A stretch of DNA of 64,000 nt from Liolophura sinensis (GCF_032854445.1 NC_088306.1:6569924-6633923), one strand, 5' to 3'; positions 1 to 12,245 are shown, counted from the stretch's first letter. The notes: generated from the letters alone by a model not told the origin. Made by a program: numbers and translations.

Positions 1-95
1 ATCCGCGGTATGTCTCACCGTGTGAGATCAAGGAGTTTTACCGAGTTGTCTTATTGGGCATTCCCTTCTACTCATAATTTTATTCTTGATAGGGG

Positions 96-152
96 CGTGC
101 GGAAACCGGGCAGAGCCCGGGGAAAATCCACGACCATCCGCAGGATACGTGG
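96..152 (-). mobile_element. SINE-A core fragment
   Basis: It contains only the core: GGAAACCGGGCAGAGCCCGG followed by CCACGACCATCCGCAGG, in minus orientation. Head and tail are missing. Confidence 0.65.
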
Positions 153-524
153 ATGAAGGAAAAGATCTGGAGAAACAGGAGCCCATGAAGAAACATGGAT
201 GGATAACCCTAACACGGAGAATCATGGACACGGAGAGATCTGCAGTAACATGACAACCTGGAGAAACAGGGAAAGACATGGAGAAACAGAACACGTGGAC
301 AGACGTGGAGAAAGCTGTTCGTGAGTTTTCCCACTCTCTGTTCTTTTTCTTCCGACCATAATTCTGTTTCCCGCCATGTACAATTGAGCTATTCTAGAGC
401 ACATGTACGGCGTGAAAGAACAGCCAAATAAATAAATAGATAAACAAAAACTCGGAGACTTTGGGGATACCAATCGCATGCTCTCCTCAAGCATATACCT
501 ATATGCATGTATAATTCCAAATGA

Positions 525-787
525 TTTTTTTTTTTGGATTGGTGTTTTACGCCGTACTCAAGAATATTTCACTTATACGACGGCGGCCAGCATTATGGTG
601 GGTGGAAACCGGGCACAGCCCGGGGGAAACCCACGACCATCCGCAGGGTGCGAGCAGACCTTCCCACGTACGGCCGGAGAGGAAGCCAGCATAAGCTGGC
701 CTTGAACTCACAGCGACCGCATTGGTGAGAGGCTTCTGGGTCACTACGCTGCGCTAGCGCGCTAACCGACTGAGCCACGGAGGCCCC
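525..787 (-). mobile_element. SINE-A, full length
   Basis: On the minus strand it runs from GGGGCCTCCGTGGCTCAGTC through the core to the ACGGCGTAAAACACCAATCC tail and an A run. It is flanked by a perfect 13-bp TSD, TAATTCCAAATGA, at 512-524 and 788-800. Confidence 0.95.
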
Positions 788-829
788 TAATTCCAAATGA
801 AGTCAGGCGTTAAAACACGTGCCATTTAT

Positions 830-1529
830 ATATTTGAATGTCACAACTCTCAAGGGGATTCAAGTAAGTACAGGTGGCCGACAGCACTATTTTTATTTAA
901 TACAAATCATAGCGTCGTGGGACCATTTCACCTCGTGATATCCAAAACGACCGTCTGGCTCATTAAAAGCATACTAACGAGATTGTTGGGACCAGGCTGA
1001 TCATCTGGCCCAAATCAGAGCAATTCTGGCTTGATAAACTTGGGATAATGGGATAAGATGTCTGACTAGTCTAAACATTTGGAAAGGTAGATGACTAAGG
1101 AGAGAGTGATTTAATCAGAACTACAGACATTCCCACCTGACAGAATGGTTATTACCCCGGCGATGAGTGAACCATTCCTGAGAAAGGTACACCAGACAAA
1201 CAAATAGATGCATTCGGATAGGGGTCAAGGTGACGGAACAATTGATGATCAATGATCTGTGCCAATTTATCGCATGTCTACGTGTAAATGGGGTACCGGC
1301 TGAATGCCCTCTCACAAAAGGTGCAGGATCTAGATTCCAGTTTATGTTCCGTAAACATTTAAATCCTTTCGGTTTCATTGAAAACCCTTGACATCTTCTA
1401 TTTACATTCCTCCGTCCCATTTTCTTAATTGATACACATTCTATCTTTGTTGGCTAGCGTTGAACGTCCAACCAACTTGTTTTTTTATATGAGTGATAGC
1501 TGGGAAATTTAGAAGTCCAACCAACTTGT
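830..1529. other. No recognised feature
   Basis: Between the first SINE-A and the first family C fragment I see no gene, and only short chance open frames. Confidence 0.6.
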
Positions 1530-1680
1530 TTTATTATTATTGACCTCAGTTATGGCTTAATTCCAACTGTTCATGAAAATGGTTAATAGTACATGTAGCA
1601 AATGACACGCCCACTATAGGCTTTTAGCCGATTTAGGTAAAAAAAAATGCATAGTTACAATATGTTAGATTTCACCTGTC
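1530..1680 (-). repeat. Interspersed repeat family C, fragment
   Basis: On the minus strand: GCCTATAGTGGGCGTGTCAT, TTGCTACATGTACTATTAAC and CATGAACAGTTGGAATTAAG match the middle of family C. The phrase GTCCAACCAACTTGTTTT occurs twice just to its left (about 1467 and 1515). Confidence 0.55.
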
Positions 1681-2109
1681 TAGAAAAGCAGTTGCGTAAT
1701 TATAATTTTGCTTTCTTCCATATATTTTGATTTTGTCCATGCCACTCTTCCTAAAGTACTCAACCTATTTCCATGAAACTTAGCACACATCTTGCATATC
1801 ATCCACACTTGTGGACGCTTAAGTTCAATAACAACTGAGTAATTATTTTCATAATTACTCCCATTTAGGTACTTAGTGCAATAATGAAGTTTTGTGTACA
1901 CGGTAGTCTCTTCTGATGGCTGCATTTCTGCATTTAAACCATATGTACCAGTAGTGCAACCAATGCACACCGTGAATGGCATAAGAGACATGCCATATAA
2001 AGCCAAGCTAAGCAGTATGACACCCTATCATTTTCTATAAGGTTTTCCTTCTTTTATTTGTGGAAATGTTGGGGGATGGCGTTTTTCGGACATCCAGATT
2101 ATAGTTTAG

Positions 2110-2755
2110 CCAATTTCTCCTTAAGCCATGGTACTCGGGGTTTTGTACATTGATGCATGGTTGGCATATACAGGAACAATTAAACTACTGACAGGTACAT
2201 TAACAAGAGTTCGTATATCACCGGTTGTATGTGTCACTATACTATCACACTGTCGTGACTAAACAGGTGTTACTCTCTGTGTTGTAACTCCTCTACTATA
2301 TCGGGGTGAACGGAACCTGTCAAAAAGCCTTTCTTGCTCATATCTCCTACCGTAGTCCATCGCTCCCAGAAGAGAACAATGGGACTAGGGAACCACACTA
2401 AAGCCCTGTTCCAAACCATGTGACTCACTGACGGACCAAGTACCTCGCAAGGGTTATTTGCATTGTTTTAATTATATTGTAAATTGTTAAATGTGATGAC
2501 AGCACAGCAGTTTGAGAAATTCTACACCAGTGAGGTCTTGTATGTTGCAATTCACTTCACTGCACTTATCGAGCTTAATCCACTGTACTAGCGGAACCTA
2601 TAATTTGCTACCCTGTACAATAAGACTCTAACTCAGGCAAATTAACAAGAGGTCTTATTTAACCTGTTACGTGTGACCATTTGCCAGCTACCACACTGTT
2701 GTTACTACTCTGGTTTTACTCGCTTGGCTGCACAACTCACCAGGAAGACGGCTGC
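2110..2755 (+). repeat. Interspersed repeat family C, two adjacent copies
   Basis: 2110-2320 holds a diverged copy (CTTAAGCCATGGTACTCGG, TCACACTGTCGTGACT). 2455-2755 holds a fuller one (TTAAATGTGATGACAGCACA, GTTACGTGTGACCATTTGCC, AGCTACCACACTGTTGTTAC, TCTGGTTTTACTC). Between them is unassigned sequence. Confidence 0.65.
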
Positions 2756-2759
2756 TCAT

Positions 2760-5215
2760 GGAATCTCGGTGAATATGTAGAAAGTTAATTTTACGTTGAC
2801 TTTAATAACACTTTAATAACAGGCGAATGGAGCAACAAAAAAAATTCCTTACGCATGTTGTGGCATTGTTTATATTTTATCTGATTTTTGATTTATCATT
2901 GATGCTGGTTTATATCTGTGAAATCCAGGTGCGCGTTTAGTTCAACGCTTTGTCGTATCCGTGGAATGGTCGCCATGTCTCTGTCACAATACTCGGCTTA
3001 CCTTCTGGTGCGTGGTGAGTGATCTGAAGTTTTTTTGGCGGCATACCGGAGTTTTTACAGGACAACAGCTGCTTGAGTTGTACAGAAAATTAACACATAC
3101 ACTTATTGAAAGATGAGTAAAAAGTGAATCAAGACGACGCAAAACTAGTGGGATTTGCTTGTGCAGCTACCTCATAGCGGACAGGCATAGTTGTGTTTTG
3201 AACAGAAGACGAAGACAGATTTGGAGCGGCGCGAGGAGTGGTGACGGCCGACCGGAGAAGCCCAGCCTTGGCTTGTGCATGTGGGATTTGATTCTCGCTC
3301 AGCTGACAACATCAGCCTGATGATCTCCTTCTGATTTGTGAAACATGCTTAGTTGCATATTTTTGGCCACTTATAAACACCCTGTATCACAACTGTAAAC
3401 CCGCGTAACTCCTTGCTTGAATACTTGCAGCGAGCAGACAGATAGGTGGTGTATAGATTTGATAGTATATTTTTAGTCCCCTATATTCAGCTGTCTGTAA
3501 AATCACTCGTACCCCCTACACAAAATGCGTTTAGTCAGTGACGCGTAACAACCTAGTCTATACACATCGGCATGTTGAAAATTCATATCCTTGTGAACAC
3601 AATGAAGTTAAAACAGTTTTTCTGACTAATAATGTTAACGTGCATAAACACAGTTTCGACGACAGGAACTCATTGCCTCGAGTGACGTCCTAATTATTCA
3701 TTTTTTTTATTTTATATCTTATAATATATGATCTAACTGCAGAATGATTTTTTTGCCTGTCAGGAAGCTCTGTAATATGAAAGACAATGTAGTCCATTCG
3801 TAGAAACAGTAGTGAAGGCTGTCTTACTGGTGTTTGTCCTGACTGCATGCTGGTGCACGTATTGTAGAACAACGTCCTACCCACGCCCATTATGCCACTC
3901 GTTTCTGAATAGTTATCGCGTCACCCGAGGCAATGAGTTCTTTGTGTCGAGACATTGCTTATGGAGTTTAATATTACAAGTTAGAAAAAAGCGTCCTAAC
4001 TTCATTTTCTTTGCAAGCATATGAACCTCCAACACAAGAATTAACTGAAGCTTTGGTTGTCACGTGTCACTGACAAGGAAATTTTGGAAGCGGGTATGAC
4101 AGACAGACAGCTGAATATAGGCGACACGCTTAAAGAAATAGACTATAGTGATTTCTACTGCGTATTGTCGAACTTGAATATGTAACAAGATACTGGTACT
4201 GTTTGAATCATGGAATTAATGCATCATGGGATTAATGCACACCGGTGCTCTACATCGTCTTTATCTGGCCCAGTGGGAAGCAAAAGCTTCCAGGATGGAG
4301 GAAGAGGTCATCGCAAGCCTTAACTCTTAGGAGCACTGCATCGTTTGTAGTCAGGTCTCGTTTAGGGCTAACATGACATTTTTTTTAATGTTTGTAATAT
4401 CGGTACTCAGAAAAATGTCAGTTGAACGGTCATCACAGATGATCTTTTACGGGGAATTCTTGATGGAAGATCTGCTTAAAACTGTCGCAGTTTGTCTTCC
4501 GTTGAAGGGGTGGAATCTTTTCGAAATCTACATATTCCCTCGTGTTTCGCTTCATTGTATATTAAGAAATAAATGAAACGTGATTAGCAATAACTATTGT
4601 TTTGTTTCGCTGTGTTGGATATTCCAGGAGATTATCCTGCCACGCTCATCTTATTTGCGCATATATTTGTGTAGAGTGAAAACTGGTTGTTTGAAAATTA
4701 TATTTGTGTAGATAAACCGTCTATGGCAGATGTGAGATGCATGGTTTACGTAGGCATGGTTCTGTTTTTATTCAGTGAAAGTAGCTCGAGGGGACGGGGG
4801 TGATGTACCAAGGATAAACAACCGCCCTTGCCCAAGTTACCAACGAACTGTGATCTGTACTTACATGGGTTGTGTAAAGTACAGATGTGCACACCACTTG
4901 TGGAAGACTAAGTGGCCGTCAAGGAAAGGTAGACTATCCCGAATGGGCTGTGCAAGCTCAGTCAAACCATTATTGTCAAGTAAGAGCAGATATCAGATCC
5001 ATACATTATAAGGTTGCTTGTATTTAATTTGAAAACTTCATGCCGTGTAACACGTTGTAAAGAAGGCTTTTTAAATTAGCACCATTGGCATTTTGCATGT
5101 CATTTTTCTTAGTCATCAGGTTTCATCTGTGTAAAATTATATCACTTGTGTTGTAGTAAGTACTCGAATATGTTACAATATAAAAGGGTGTCCGCATAGA
5201 GAAAAAACCCACAGC
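2760..5215. other. No recognised feature
   Basis: Single-copy-looking sequence. A signal-peptide-like frame at 3812 has no ATG and was rejected. Short T and A runs occur near 3695-3710 and 4379. Confidence 0.55.
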
Positions 5216-5221
5216 TGAGAT

Positions 5222-5468
5222 GATTTATTTACTTTACGATGGACTCGAGGATATTTCACTTATACGACGGCGGCCAGCAGTATGGGGGTGGAGAACCGGG
5301 CCCAGCTCGGGGGAAAACCACGACCATCCGCAGGTTGCTTGAAGACCTTCCCTCTAGTACGGCCGGAGAGGAAACCAGTATGACATGAGCTGGACTTGAG
5401 CTCACAGCGACCATTCTGGTCGGAGCCTTCTGAGTCATTATGCCGTGCTAGGACGTTAACCCCTAGAT
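5222..5468 (-). mobile_element. SINE-A copy, diverged head
   Basis: Tail, core and most of the body are recognisable on the minus strand; the tRNA-like head is truncated near 5460. GATTTATT on both sides may be a short TSD. Confidence 0.85.
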
Positions 5469-6029
5469 TTATTAATGTGCGTCTATACTTAAAGCTACTT
5501 CCCAAGTAAAGTTCTTTGTTGAAACGATCACTGACAATCAAGCTGTCATTTGTTGTTTAGTGTGAGATTAATTTTTGATGGTGTGTTAATTCCTCTACTC
5601 CGCTGTTTTCTCTTGGAGACCTGTACAAATGTACACATTAAACAGAGCTGACATTTCAAACAGAATCGAGTGTTTTACCCAACATATCGGCTGGTGCGTT
5701 TACTTCTCAGAATAATATTGTCCTGCTGTTTATTACGGCATTTTTTTACATACTAGATTTGTTTTTATAGTTTTCAAATGTCTGGATTTTCTACAGTGAT
5801 AAAAGTGCTATTTCACAGAGTTTATTGATATCATATTGATATCATAAACAAGGCTGAACCTTGATTCGTATCTTGTCAAATGCATCGCATTCTCGAGCTT
5901 TGGCTCGGTAAACAACTTTCTCCTATTTCCGGCTACACAACAAACACAGCTACGACGCTATTAAATCCTTAAATCACGTTTTCAATTTTGGACTGAAGGT
6001 GATAATCTCGTAGATTGCACTTTTACATG

Positions 6030-7465
6030 CATGTTAGTATTCCTTTTAGGAATTTATTACAAAACATTTTTTACGAACTGCCTTTTATTGCAAATTGCGT
6101 TGTTACACTCTGATGGTGGTTTTTTATCATAAATTATAACAAACTGCCACTCCCAGAGTGACTTTTTGTAGTACTTATTCCTAGCAAGAATTTATTGCAA
6201 ATTGCGTGGCATTATTTAATAAATTATTTCAAATTGCAATTATTTAGAGTGGCTTTTTGAAGTAACTGAGTCCTTTTAAGAATATATTACAGGAAGCATC
6301 TCTGAGTGGCTTTTTGTAATGAATTATTACAAACTGCCACTCCCAGAGGTGCTTTCTTTGAGAACTTATTGCTAACAACATACTCTCTCGCAGTAACCAC
6401 ACAGTTAACATCATACTCTCTCGCAGTAACCACACAGTTAACATCATACTCCCTCGCAGTAACCACACAGTTAACGTCATACTCCCTCGCAGTAACCACA
6501 CAGTTAACATCATACTCTCTCGCAGTAACCACACAGTTAACATCATACTGTCTCGTAGTAACCACACAGTTAACATCATACTCCCTCGCAGTAACCACAC
6601 AGTTAACATCATACTGTCTTACAGTAACCACACAGTTAACATCATACTCTCTCGCAGTAACCACACAGTTAACATCATACTCTCTCGCAGTAACCACGCA
6701 GTTAATATCATACTCCTTCGCAGTAACCACGCAGTTAACATCATACTCCCTCGCAGTGACCAACAAAAAGTTACCTGAAACCACCAGACGCACATCACAA
6801 ACATCACAAAACCTCAATCTATCTGATCGCATTGGTAAAATTTACACAAATTGTGTTATTTCAAACTGCCCGAATGCAACTGCACAACTTGTAATAATTC
6901 AGCTTGTAATAAATATGTTTTTAAAGGAAGTTTCATATTTATGAAATCTGTCAGTTTACGCTTGTTCGTCATTTGATGACCCTTTCCAGTGTCTCCTAGA
7001 ATGAAATAAATTATTACAAAAAGACACTCTGGGAGTTGCAATTTGTAATAATTTATTAGAAATAGACACTCTGGTAGTGACAATTTGTAATTATTATTAC
7101 AAAAAAAAACAGTCTGGGTTTTTGGTAATTATTACAAATTGCGTTTGTACGCTAACGTAATATGTTACAAATGTATTTTTCAAGGAAGTTATCGTCATTA
7201 ATCTAATTCATGAAACATGTCAGGTTAGGCTTGGTGGTTTTTAGGTGAAAGTTTGCAGTGTCATCTTGAACGGAATAAGTTATTATAAAAAGCCGCATTT
7301 GGAGTGACAATTTGTAATAATTATTACGTGAATTATTAAGACTAAAACAACACGATTAAATTTTATCGATAAAAAAGTGGATATCACTTCAATACTAGGA
7401 ACACATCATGAGAAAGTGGCTTTTTGTAATAATTATTACAAATTGCATTTTTATTAAACAGCGTT
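6030..7465. repeat. Cluster of short palindromic AT-rich elements around the minisatellite
   Basis: The phrases TTTGTAATAATTATTACAAA, CACTCTGGGAGTGNCAATTT and AGTGGCTTTTTGTAAT recur on both strands, for example near 6150, 6310-6345, 7010-7140, 7290-7325 and 7425-7450. Each can pair with its neighbours as an inverted repeat. They look like nested miniature inverted-repeat elements. No transposase was seen. Confidence 0.6.
6372..6764. repeat. 33-bp minisatellite, 12 units
   Basis: The unit contains ACTCTCTCGCAGTAACCACA followed by CAGTTAACATCAT. There are about 12 head-to-tail copies with few substitutions (for example GTCTCGTAG, TCCTTCGCA). Because 33 is a multiple of three and the unit lacks stops in several frames, long open frames appear on both strands. 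These are a by-product of the repeat, not a protein gene. Confidence 0.95.
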
Positions 7466-7469
7466 GTTA

Positions 7470-9420
7470 CAATGCACTATCTCCACTCGGTCGACTCCAG
7501 ACCCATATTTTAAAAGCAAGTTATATGTAGATTTGTGTTCTTTGATTCAAAGCACATAGTTTGAACAAAATAGCAGTATCGTTAAATAACACAATGTGCA
7601 GTTTGGAAACTGGCTCGAGAGTGTAGTCAAGGTAGACACAAAATGTTATCCAAAAATGTGTTAAATTCTAAATTTATAAGAATTTCACTGTTCAGTTTAA
7701 AGCTGTGTACAACTCAGTTCGTCTAGAGTTTTCTTTTTTGGAAGAAGAGTCATATATGCAAATGTGTTGTAAATTGTACATGGTCACAAATAACCACTTA
7801 ATCACCTGAATTTTTCCTAAGGGTAAAGGTAAATACAGAATAGTAAAACAACCATCTTCTGATAATCAGCAATAAAGTATTTCCAAGATGAAATCGACTC
7901 TATTGTACATGTGTACAATTGTACATGTAATGAAAAGCACATAGCTGGAGAAAAAGCAATTATTACATGTGTAAGTCAAAAAAGGATCCAATGTGTGCTT
8001 CGTATAATTTATTCCTTTATTATATATCAATAATTACATCCGATTTCGATGCATTCCTGTTGACCTTGTTACAAAGATGTGTTCAAGTTGTAAGCATATC
8101 ATTACGCTAACAGAATACAAACAGTTCCAGATACGGAGATAAGCTGTCCTCGGGATTGACTGTTACCACATGAATGGTGTAGTCACAACCCCATTATTTG
8201 CTTCTCATTTCAAACCTCACGCATCCATTTTACATTCTTTTAAAATTCATCCTTTTCATGTACTGCTAGCAGCATGACAATTCAAATGTACATGTTTGCA
8301 CGAGATAAAAGACGTCAAACATTAATTTGTGCGTGATTTCACATATTTATATGCACGTCACAAGAACGTCATTGTGACGAGCCGAGGTAAACCTCGTCTG
8401 ATCGCATAACTGGCAATGTACATCCGGCCGATTTTACTTCGGCCACGAATTTATTGTGTGGTTTACATAATTAGATCTCATCGATATCACCGATGAATAA
8501 TAGAAGCCATTTTTCTGGATAATGTCTGTGTAAGTGTTTTCCTTGCCGAAAAATGTAACATATTAGATTGTTTTCTAACAAACATGAACCGTGTGACGTT
8601 CACGATATAAAGGCTTTGTAATATATACTATATTAGGGGGAAACAGATACCGGTTATGAGAAAGAGAACAATAGTACATGTTTGAAAATTGTTAACAATA
8701 TAGAAACAGCACAAATATCACAGCTCATTTTTTGCAAACACCAGCGTGTTTCGTTGGTCGACACCACCTTGTATTCGTGGCATATTACCCAAGGCCCGTA
8801 TTTACATGTATCAAACAACTTAAAACTTAAAGCCATAATCTCAAAAGCATCGGCCTGAAAAAGCCAAACTTAAAACAGGTAAGAACTTTAACAGATGTTA
8901 GTATAATGTTTTTGGGGTAAAGCATCAGTATTCGGATTTTAAACTTTCTGGAACAAAATATTTTAATTGTACCTGTGTTGGACTTTTTAACCCTTTTTAA
9001 GTCTTCAGACGTTTGACAGAAAGGGCCCTCTTTCGAAGTAAGGTAATAAGGCTTAAGAGCACGTGCTGTGCACGGAGCAGTAAAACAACCTTTTGTGATT
9101 AGACGCCAGCATCGTTCAAGTGTACAGCACTTGATATCGTTAGACGTCTTCCCATTTCTTTAAAAAGTAGAAGTTACAATTTTTTCATCCATGTGACCGT
9201 CCTTAATCAAATGTTCCCGTAACTGTCAACACATAAAGGGGAAGAAAAGACACCAAAACAGAAACTATATATATATATATGTACGTTTATATCTGTTTTT
9301 ATACGTGGAGACGAAACAAAATCTACAAGAGCACACGGGTGACACAAGGCGAGCGAGATCCGGCAAGTTAAAGGCACAACTACATTGCTTTACACACAAT
9401 AGCGTGTCACGTAAAGTGCA
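7470..9420. other. Downstream flank of the GPCR gene, no recognised gene
   Basis: AT-rich sequence with a short (TA)n run near 9268-9280. AACTTAAAACTTAAAGCC-like phrases near 8815-8875 recall a dispersed repeat also hinted at near 32.9 kb. The receptor 3'UTR should lie in the right-hand part; no clear poly(A) signal could be assigned. Confidence 0.5.
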
Positions 9421-9430
9421 TATATACCCT

Positions 9431-10639
9431 TCATTCTGAAGTCCCTTCTCTGCTAGTGACGCCAACTTCGTGCGTTGAATTTGCACTACTTGAAAGAGAC
9501 TTAATCCGAACTTCTAACATCATGCGTACAGGTTTGCCTCTGAAGTTATCGGAACTGCCAGATGAAATATGGTCCGTTAGTATCACCGAGTTACTCATTA
9601 ATTCCAAACCTTTCTCCGAGCTTGGGAAGGAACAAAACCGCTTGGCATACTGGCGTAAGGTGTAACGGACCTTTGGGCAGAAGACTATATACGTCAACAA
9701 GTTAATTGCGAAAGACAGGTAGTACAACAACTGAAAAATGTGCTGGGTTAAGTACTGGCGTGGAGTGATATCAGCGGTGTCGTAGTTCCACACCATCACC
9801 AAGAGCACGAGTCTGGTCATGTGACTGGGGAATGTCAAAATGATAAATGTTATTGATACGGCCGACAACATCCGGGTGACTTGCTGCTGCATGATAACAC
9901 TGAACGAGACGCGCAGGTCTCGGAACATGCGCAGACTGCGAGCTTTGGACGACCACACTGTGTCTATGGTCATGACGAGGAACACGACGATTAATCCGCA
10001 GGGTATGATAAGGGTGACAAGGGAATCCACATATGTATACACTAAACTTATCAGGGTCATGTCCAGGCTCCGTTGGCACAAGTTCAGTCCTTGGATATCA
10101 TCCACTCTGTTAAACCAGAGAGTTGGAAAGTAGAGACAGCATGCCAGAATCAACATGATTATGACCATAATACAGGCCTTACGTGCCTGACACAGCGTTC
10201 CTACCCGGAACGGGTATCGAATCCGGATCAAGTTCTCTAGTGCTAACGCCACGACAAACCACACGGATGTAAAGGCACTGATGTACGTAAGATACACAAC
10301 CATCTGACAGACGCCTGGATTATGAAGGAGATGGATGTTTACATGTTCCAGCCAAACGATTAATGTACAAACCAGAAACACAGTATCTGATAAAGACTTG
10401 CCCACAAGATTCACCCCGAAAGACGCCTGGCGGAAGGTCTTGGTGAAGAACACCATCGCAGCCACCAGGTTAGCGGGAATTCCGAAAGAGAAAATGGCGG
10501 GGATGGAGTATTTGTCGATATCACCGGTCAAGACGTAGATGTCGTCCAGGTCGTAATAATAGTAGTAGTGGTTTGAAAAATTGCTCTCTACATGGGCTGT
10601 AATGGTCGGACCATGACCCAAGTCTTCAGCGTACGACAT
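9431..10639 (-). CDS. Class A (rhodopsin-like) G-protein-coupled receptor, orphan, peptide-receptor type
   Basis: The 402-residue frame has seven hydrophobic segments in class A spacing, so it should be a plasma-membrane receptor signalling through G proteins. Landmarks: N57 in TM1 (GIPANLV), D85 in TM2 (SLSD), C111 at the start of TM3 paired with C188 in extracellular loop 2, P213 in TM5, FP at 270-271 in TM6, and NLLTY (313-317) in TM7. The extracellular N-terminus has an N-glycosylation site (NFS, 20-22) and a tyrosine run next to acidic residues (YYYYYDLDD, 25-33). A Ser-rich cytoplasmic tail of about 75 residues follows CPKVR. Oddities: the DRY position reads ENL (135-137), so the usual Arg is Asn; TM4 lacks its usual Trp; NPxxY has lost its Pro. 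The ATG has A at -3, and a splice acceptor lies 30 bp upstream. Ligand unknown; peptide or chemosensory receptor is inference. Confidence 0.9.
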   Translation of the reverse strand: MSYAEDLGHGPTITAHVESNFSNHYYYYYDLDDIYVLTGDIDKYSIPAIFSFGIPANLVAAMVFFTKTFRQASFGVNLVGKSLSDTVFLVCTLIVWLEHVNIHLLHNPGVCQMVVYLTYISAFTSVWFVVALALENLIRIRYPFRVGTLCQARKACIMVIIMLILACCLYFPTLWFNRVDDIQGLNLCQRSLDMTLISLVYTYVDSLVTLIIPCGLIVVFLVMTIDTVWSSKARSLRMFRDLRVSFSVIMQQQVTRMLSAVSITFIILTFPSHMTRLVLLVMVWNYDTADITPRQYLTQHIFQLLYYLSFAINLLTYIVFCPKVRYTLRQYAKRFCSFPSSEKGLELMSNSVILTDHISSGSSDNFRGKPVRMMLEVRIKSLSSSANSTHEVGVTSREGTSE

Positions 10640-10669
10640 GCTGCTGAAACGTTGCGATGTGGCGGATTT

Positions 10670-10684
10670 CTGAAAAATACAAAG
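10670..10684 (-). promoter_or_regulatory. Predicted 3' splice acceptor upstream of the GPCR start codon
   Basis: On the minus strand a pyrimidine-rich tract ends in GTATTTTTCAG, placing the first exon base at 10669. The 30 bases between it and the ATG contain no stop and are in frame with the receptor. A weaker acceptor (GTTTCAG) lies a few bases before the ATG. This implies at least one upstream, possibly untranslated, exon. Confidence 0.6.
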
Positions 10685-10914
10685 GCGTTAACTGTTATTC
10701 GAACTGATCACCAGGTCTTGTTTGTAAAGTAAGCCCATTCCTTTCTTGAAAAGAAATTTAATAAAAAGGAAAGACAGAAGAAAATGGTTTATGAGAGTTT
10801 ATGAGAATCTTCTACATAAATCCTGAGGAACAGATATGACAAGGTGACAAAGGCTGAATACACTAATAAATTCTAATTACACATGCCTGTAGGTGTTCGC
10901 ATTATATCATATAA

Positions 10915-11100
10915 TTACAGATGTATAGCATAGAGAGTAAAACCAGAGGAGCAACGACAATGTGATATCAAGCAATTGGTCACGCTTAATTGGAGAAATA
11001 CGGTCTCTCGTCCATTAACCTGTCAGGAATTTTTTTCTGTTCATGTAAATGCATAGTTACAAATTACACGTCCCCTCTAGCTCGATGGCTTAAACGCATT
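10915..11100 (-). repeat. Interspersed repeat family C, in the GPCR upstream region
   Basis: On the plus strand ATAGCATAGAGAGTAAAACC, GGAGCAACGACAATGTGATA and CATGTAAATGCATAGTTACA are the reverse of the family C end and middle. It lies within the putative 5' intron of the GPCR gene. Confidence 0.65.
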
Positions 11101-11109
11101 CATGTGTCC

Positions 11110-12180
11110 CAACAGATGGGAAAAGATTTTAATTCCGTGACGTTATAATGTGTACCGATAAAAAGCAATACAGATAAAAACGCTTTAGCTATAGCAATAC
11201 AACGTCAGTGTATAACGATAGATTGTCAAGCATATGATGACTTCAAAACCTTTGGACTAAACTCCTGAAGAACATATATATCAGGGACATATTGTCTACA
11301 CTAGAAGAGGAGCGGTCAGACTAATGATGTCGAGCCTGTTGATTTCATTTCTCCACCAGTTTGTTACTGTCATTATCCAGTGCATGAAGGAGTAAACGGC
11401 CGTTCCGTCTTGCAGCCACAAAAACGACTGTCTGGATCCTAACCAGTGGACTAACAGGATCAAATCTGGATGTAGACAGTGATCAGATTGTCCCAGCCAA
11501 AAATAGCCTATTCTTGCCAGACGAATGTGAAGGATTGCTGCACGGGAGAGGACTAATGGGCTGTCCCATTAAAGACACGAATCACCAGAATTCCATGAAA
11601 ATGTCTCAGCTTACTGTCAACGTTACGGCCTGGTTGAATATGTTAACCCACTCTATCCCTACCCACCACCCAGTCCTCCCCTCCCTGCCTTTTGATCTAA
11701 TTCATCATTGGTCTGTTACATATAAACTAACGAGAAAAACACTTACGTAATATAGCCTTTACTTGAGTATATTTCAGGCAAAAAAATTATTTACAATTTC
11801 AACTTTTGACTTATATGGAAAGGTCTCAGATGGCCGACGTTATTTCTTGTTTGTCAAAAATAGATTAATAAAATTGTTAAACGTGCTTAAATATTCTATG
11901 GAGAGACTGGTAATAAATTGGAGACACCGATGTTACATAAGCAACAGCAATTATATAAACGACATCCCCATCTGCCACCATGCCATCAGTACGTCTTCCA
12001 GAGCATTGTTTTCAGTTGATTGTCAATTAATGTTTAGATTGAGTGTTCTGTATTTTTATTCTCTGTTACCTTCTCTATTCTCTGGATCCCACACATTGTA
12101 TTGTATTAAATGGTATATACAAGAATAACGTGCAAGTCGTGAAGCCATTCTATGCGGCACCCATTTCAAGTGTTAGCGGA
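11110..12180. other. Candidate intron sequence of the GPCR gene, nothing recognised
   Basis: If an upstream exon exists this is intron or promoter. A second donor-like GTAAGT on the minus strand lies near 11747. No coding signal was seen. Confidence 0.4.
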
Positions 12181-12189
12181 AACAAATGA

Positions 12190-12245
12190 GAAAAACGTGT
12201 GACCATTTGTCATCCATCACACTTTCGTCGCTTCTCTCATTTGAA
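12190..12245 (+). repeat. Family C end fragment
   Basis: AACGTGTGACCATTTGTCAT, CCATCACACTTTCGTCGCTT match the final third of family C. Confidence 0.5.

Noticed and set aside
3812-4024. Signal-peptide-like frame (KAVLLVFVLTACWC)
   Set aside because: It begins at GTG, has no in-frame ATG after the upstream stop, and shows no convincing splice acceptor; probably chance hydrophobicity.
6306-6944. Long open frame with an 11-residue repeat (TSYSLAVTTQL)
   Set aside because: It is produced by the 33-bp minisatellite, opens equally well on the other strand, and has no ATG at its nominal start.
9840-10133. Plus-strand frame opposite the GPCR
   Set aside because: It is the antisense shadow of the receptor.
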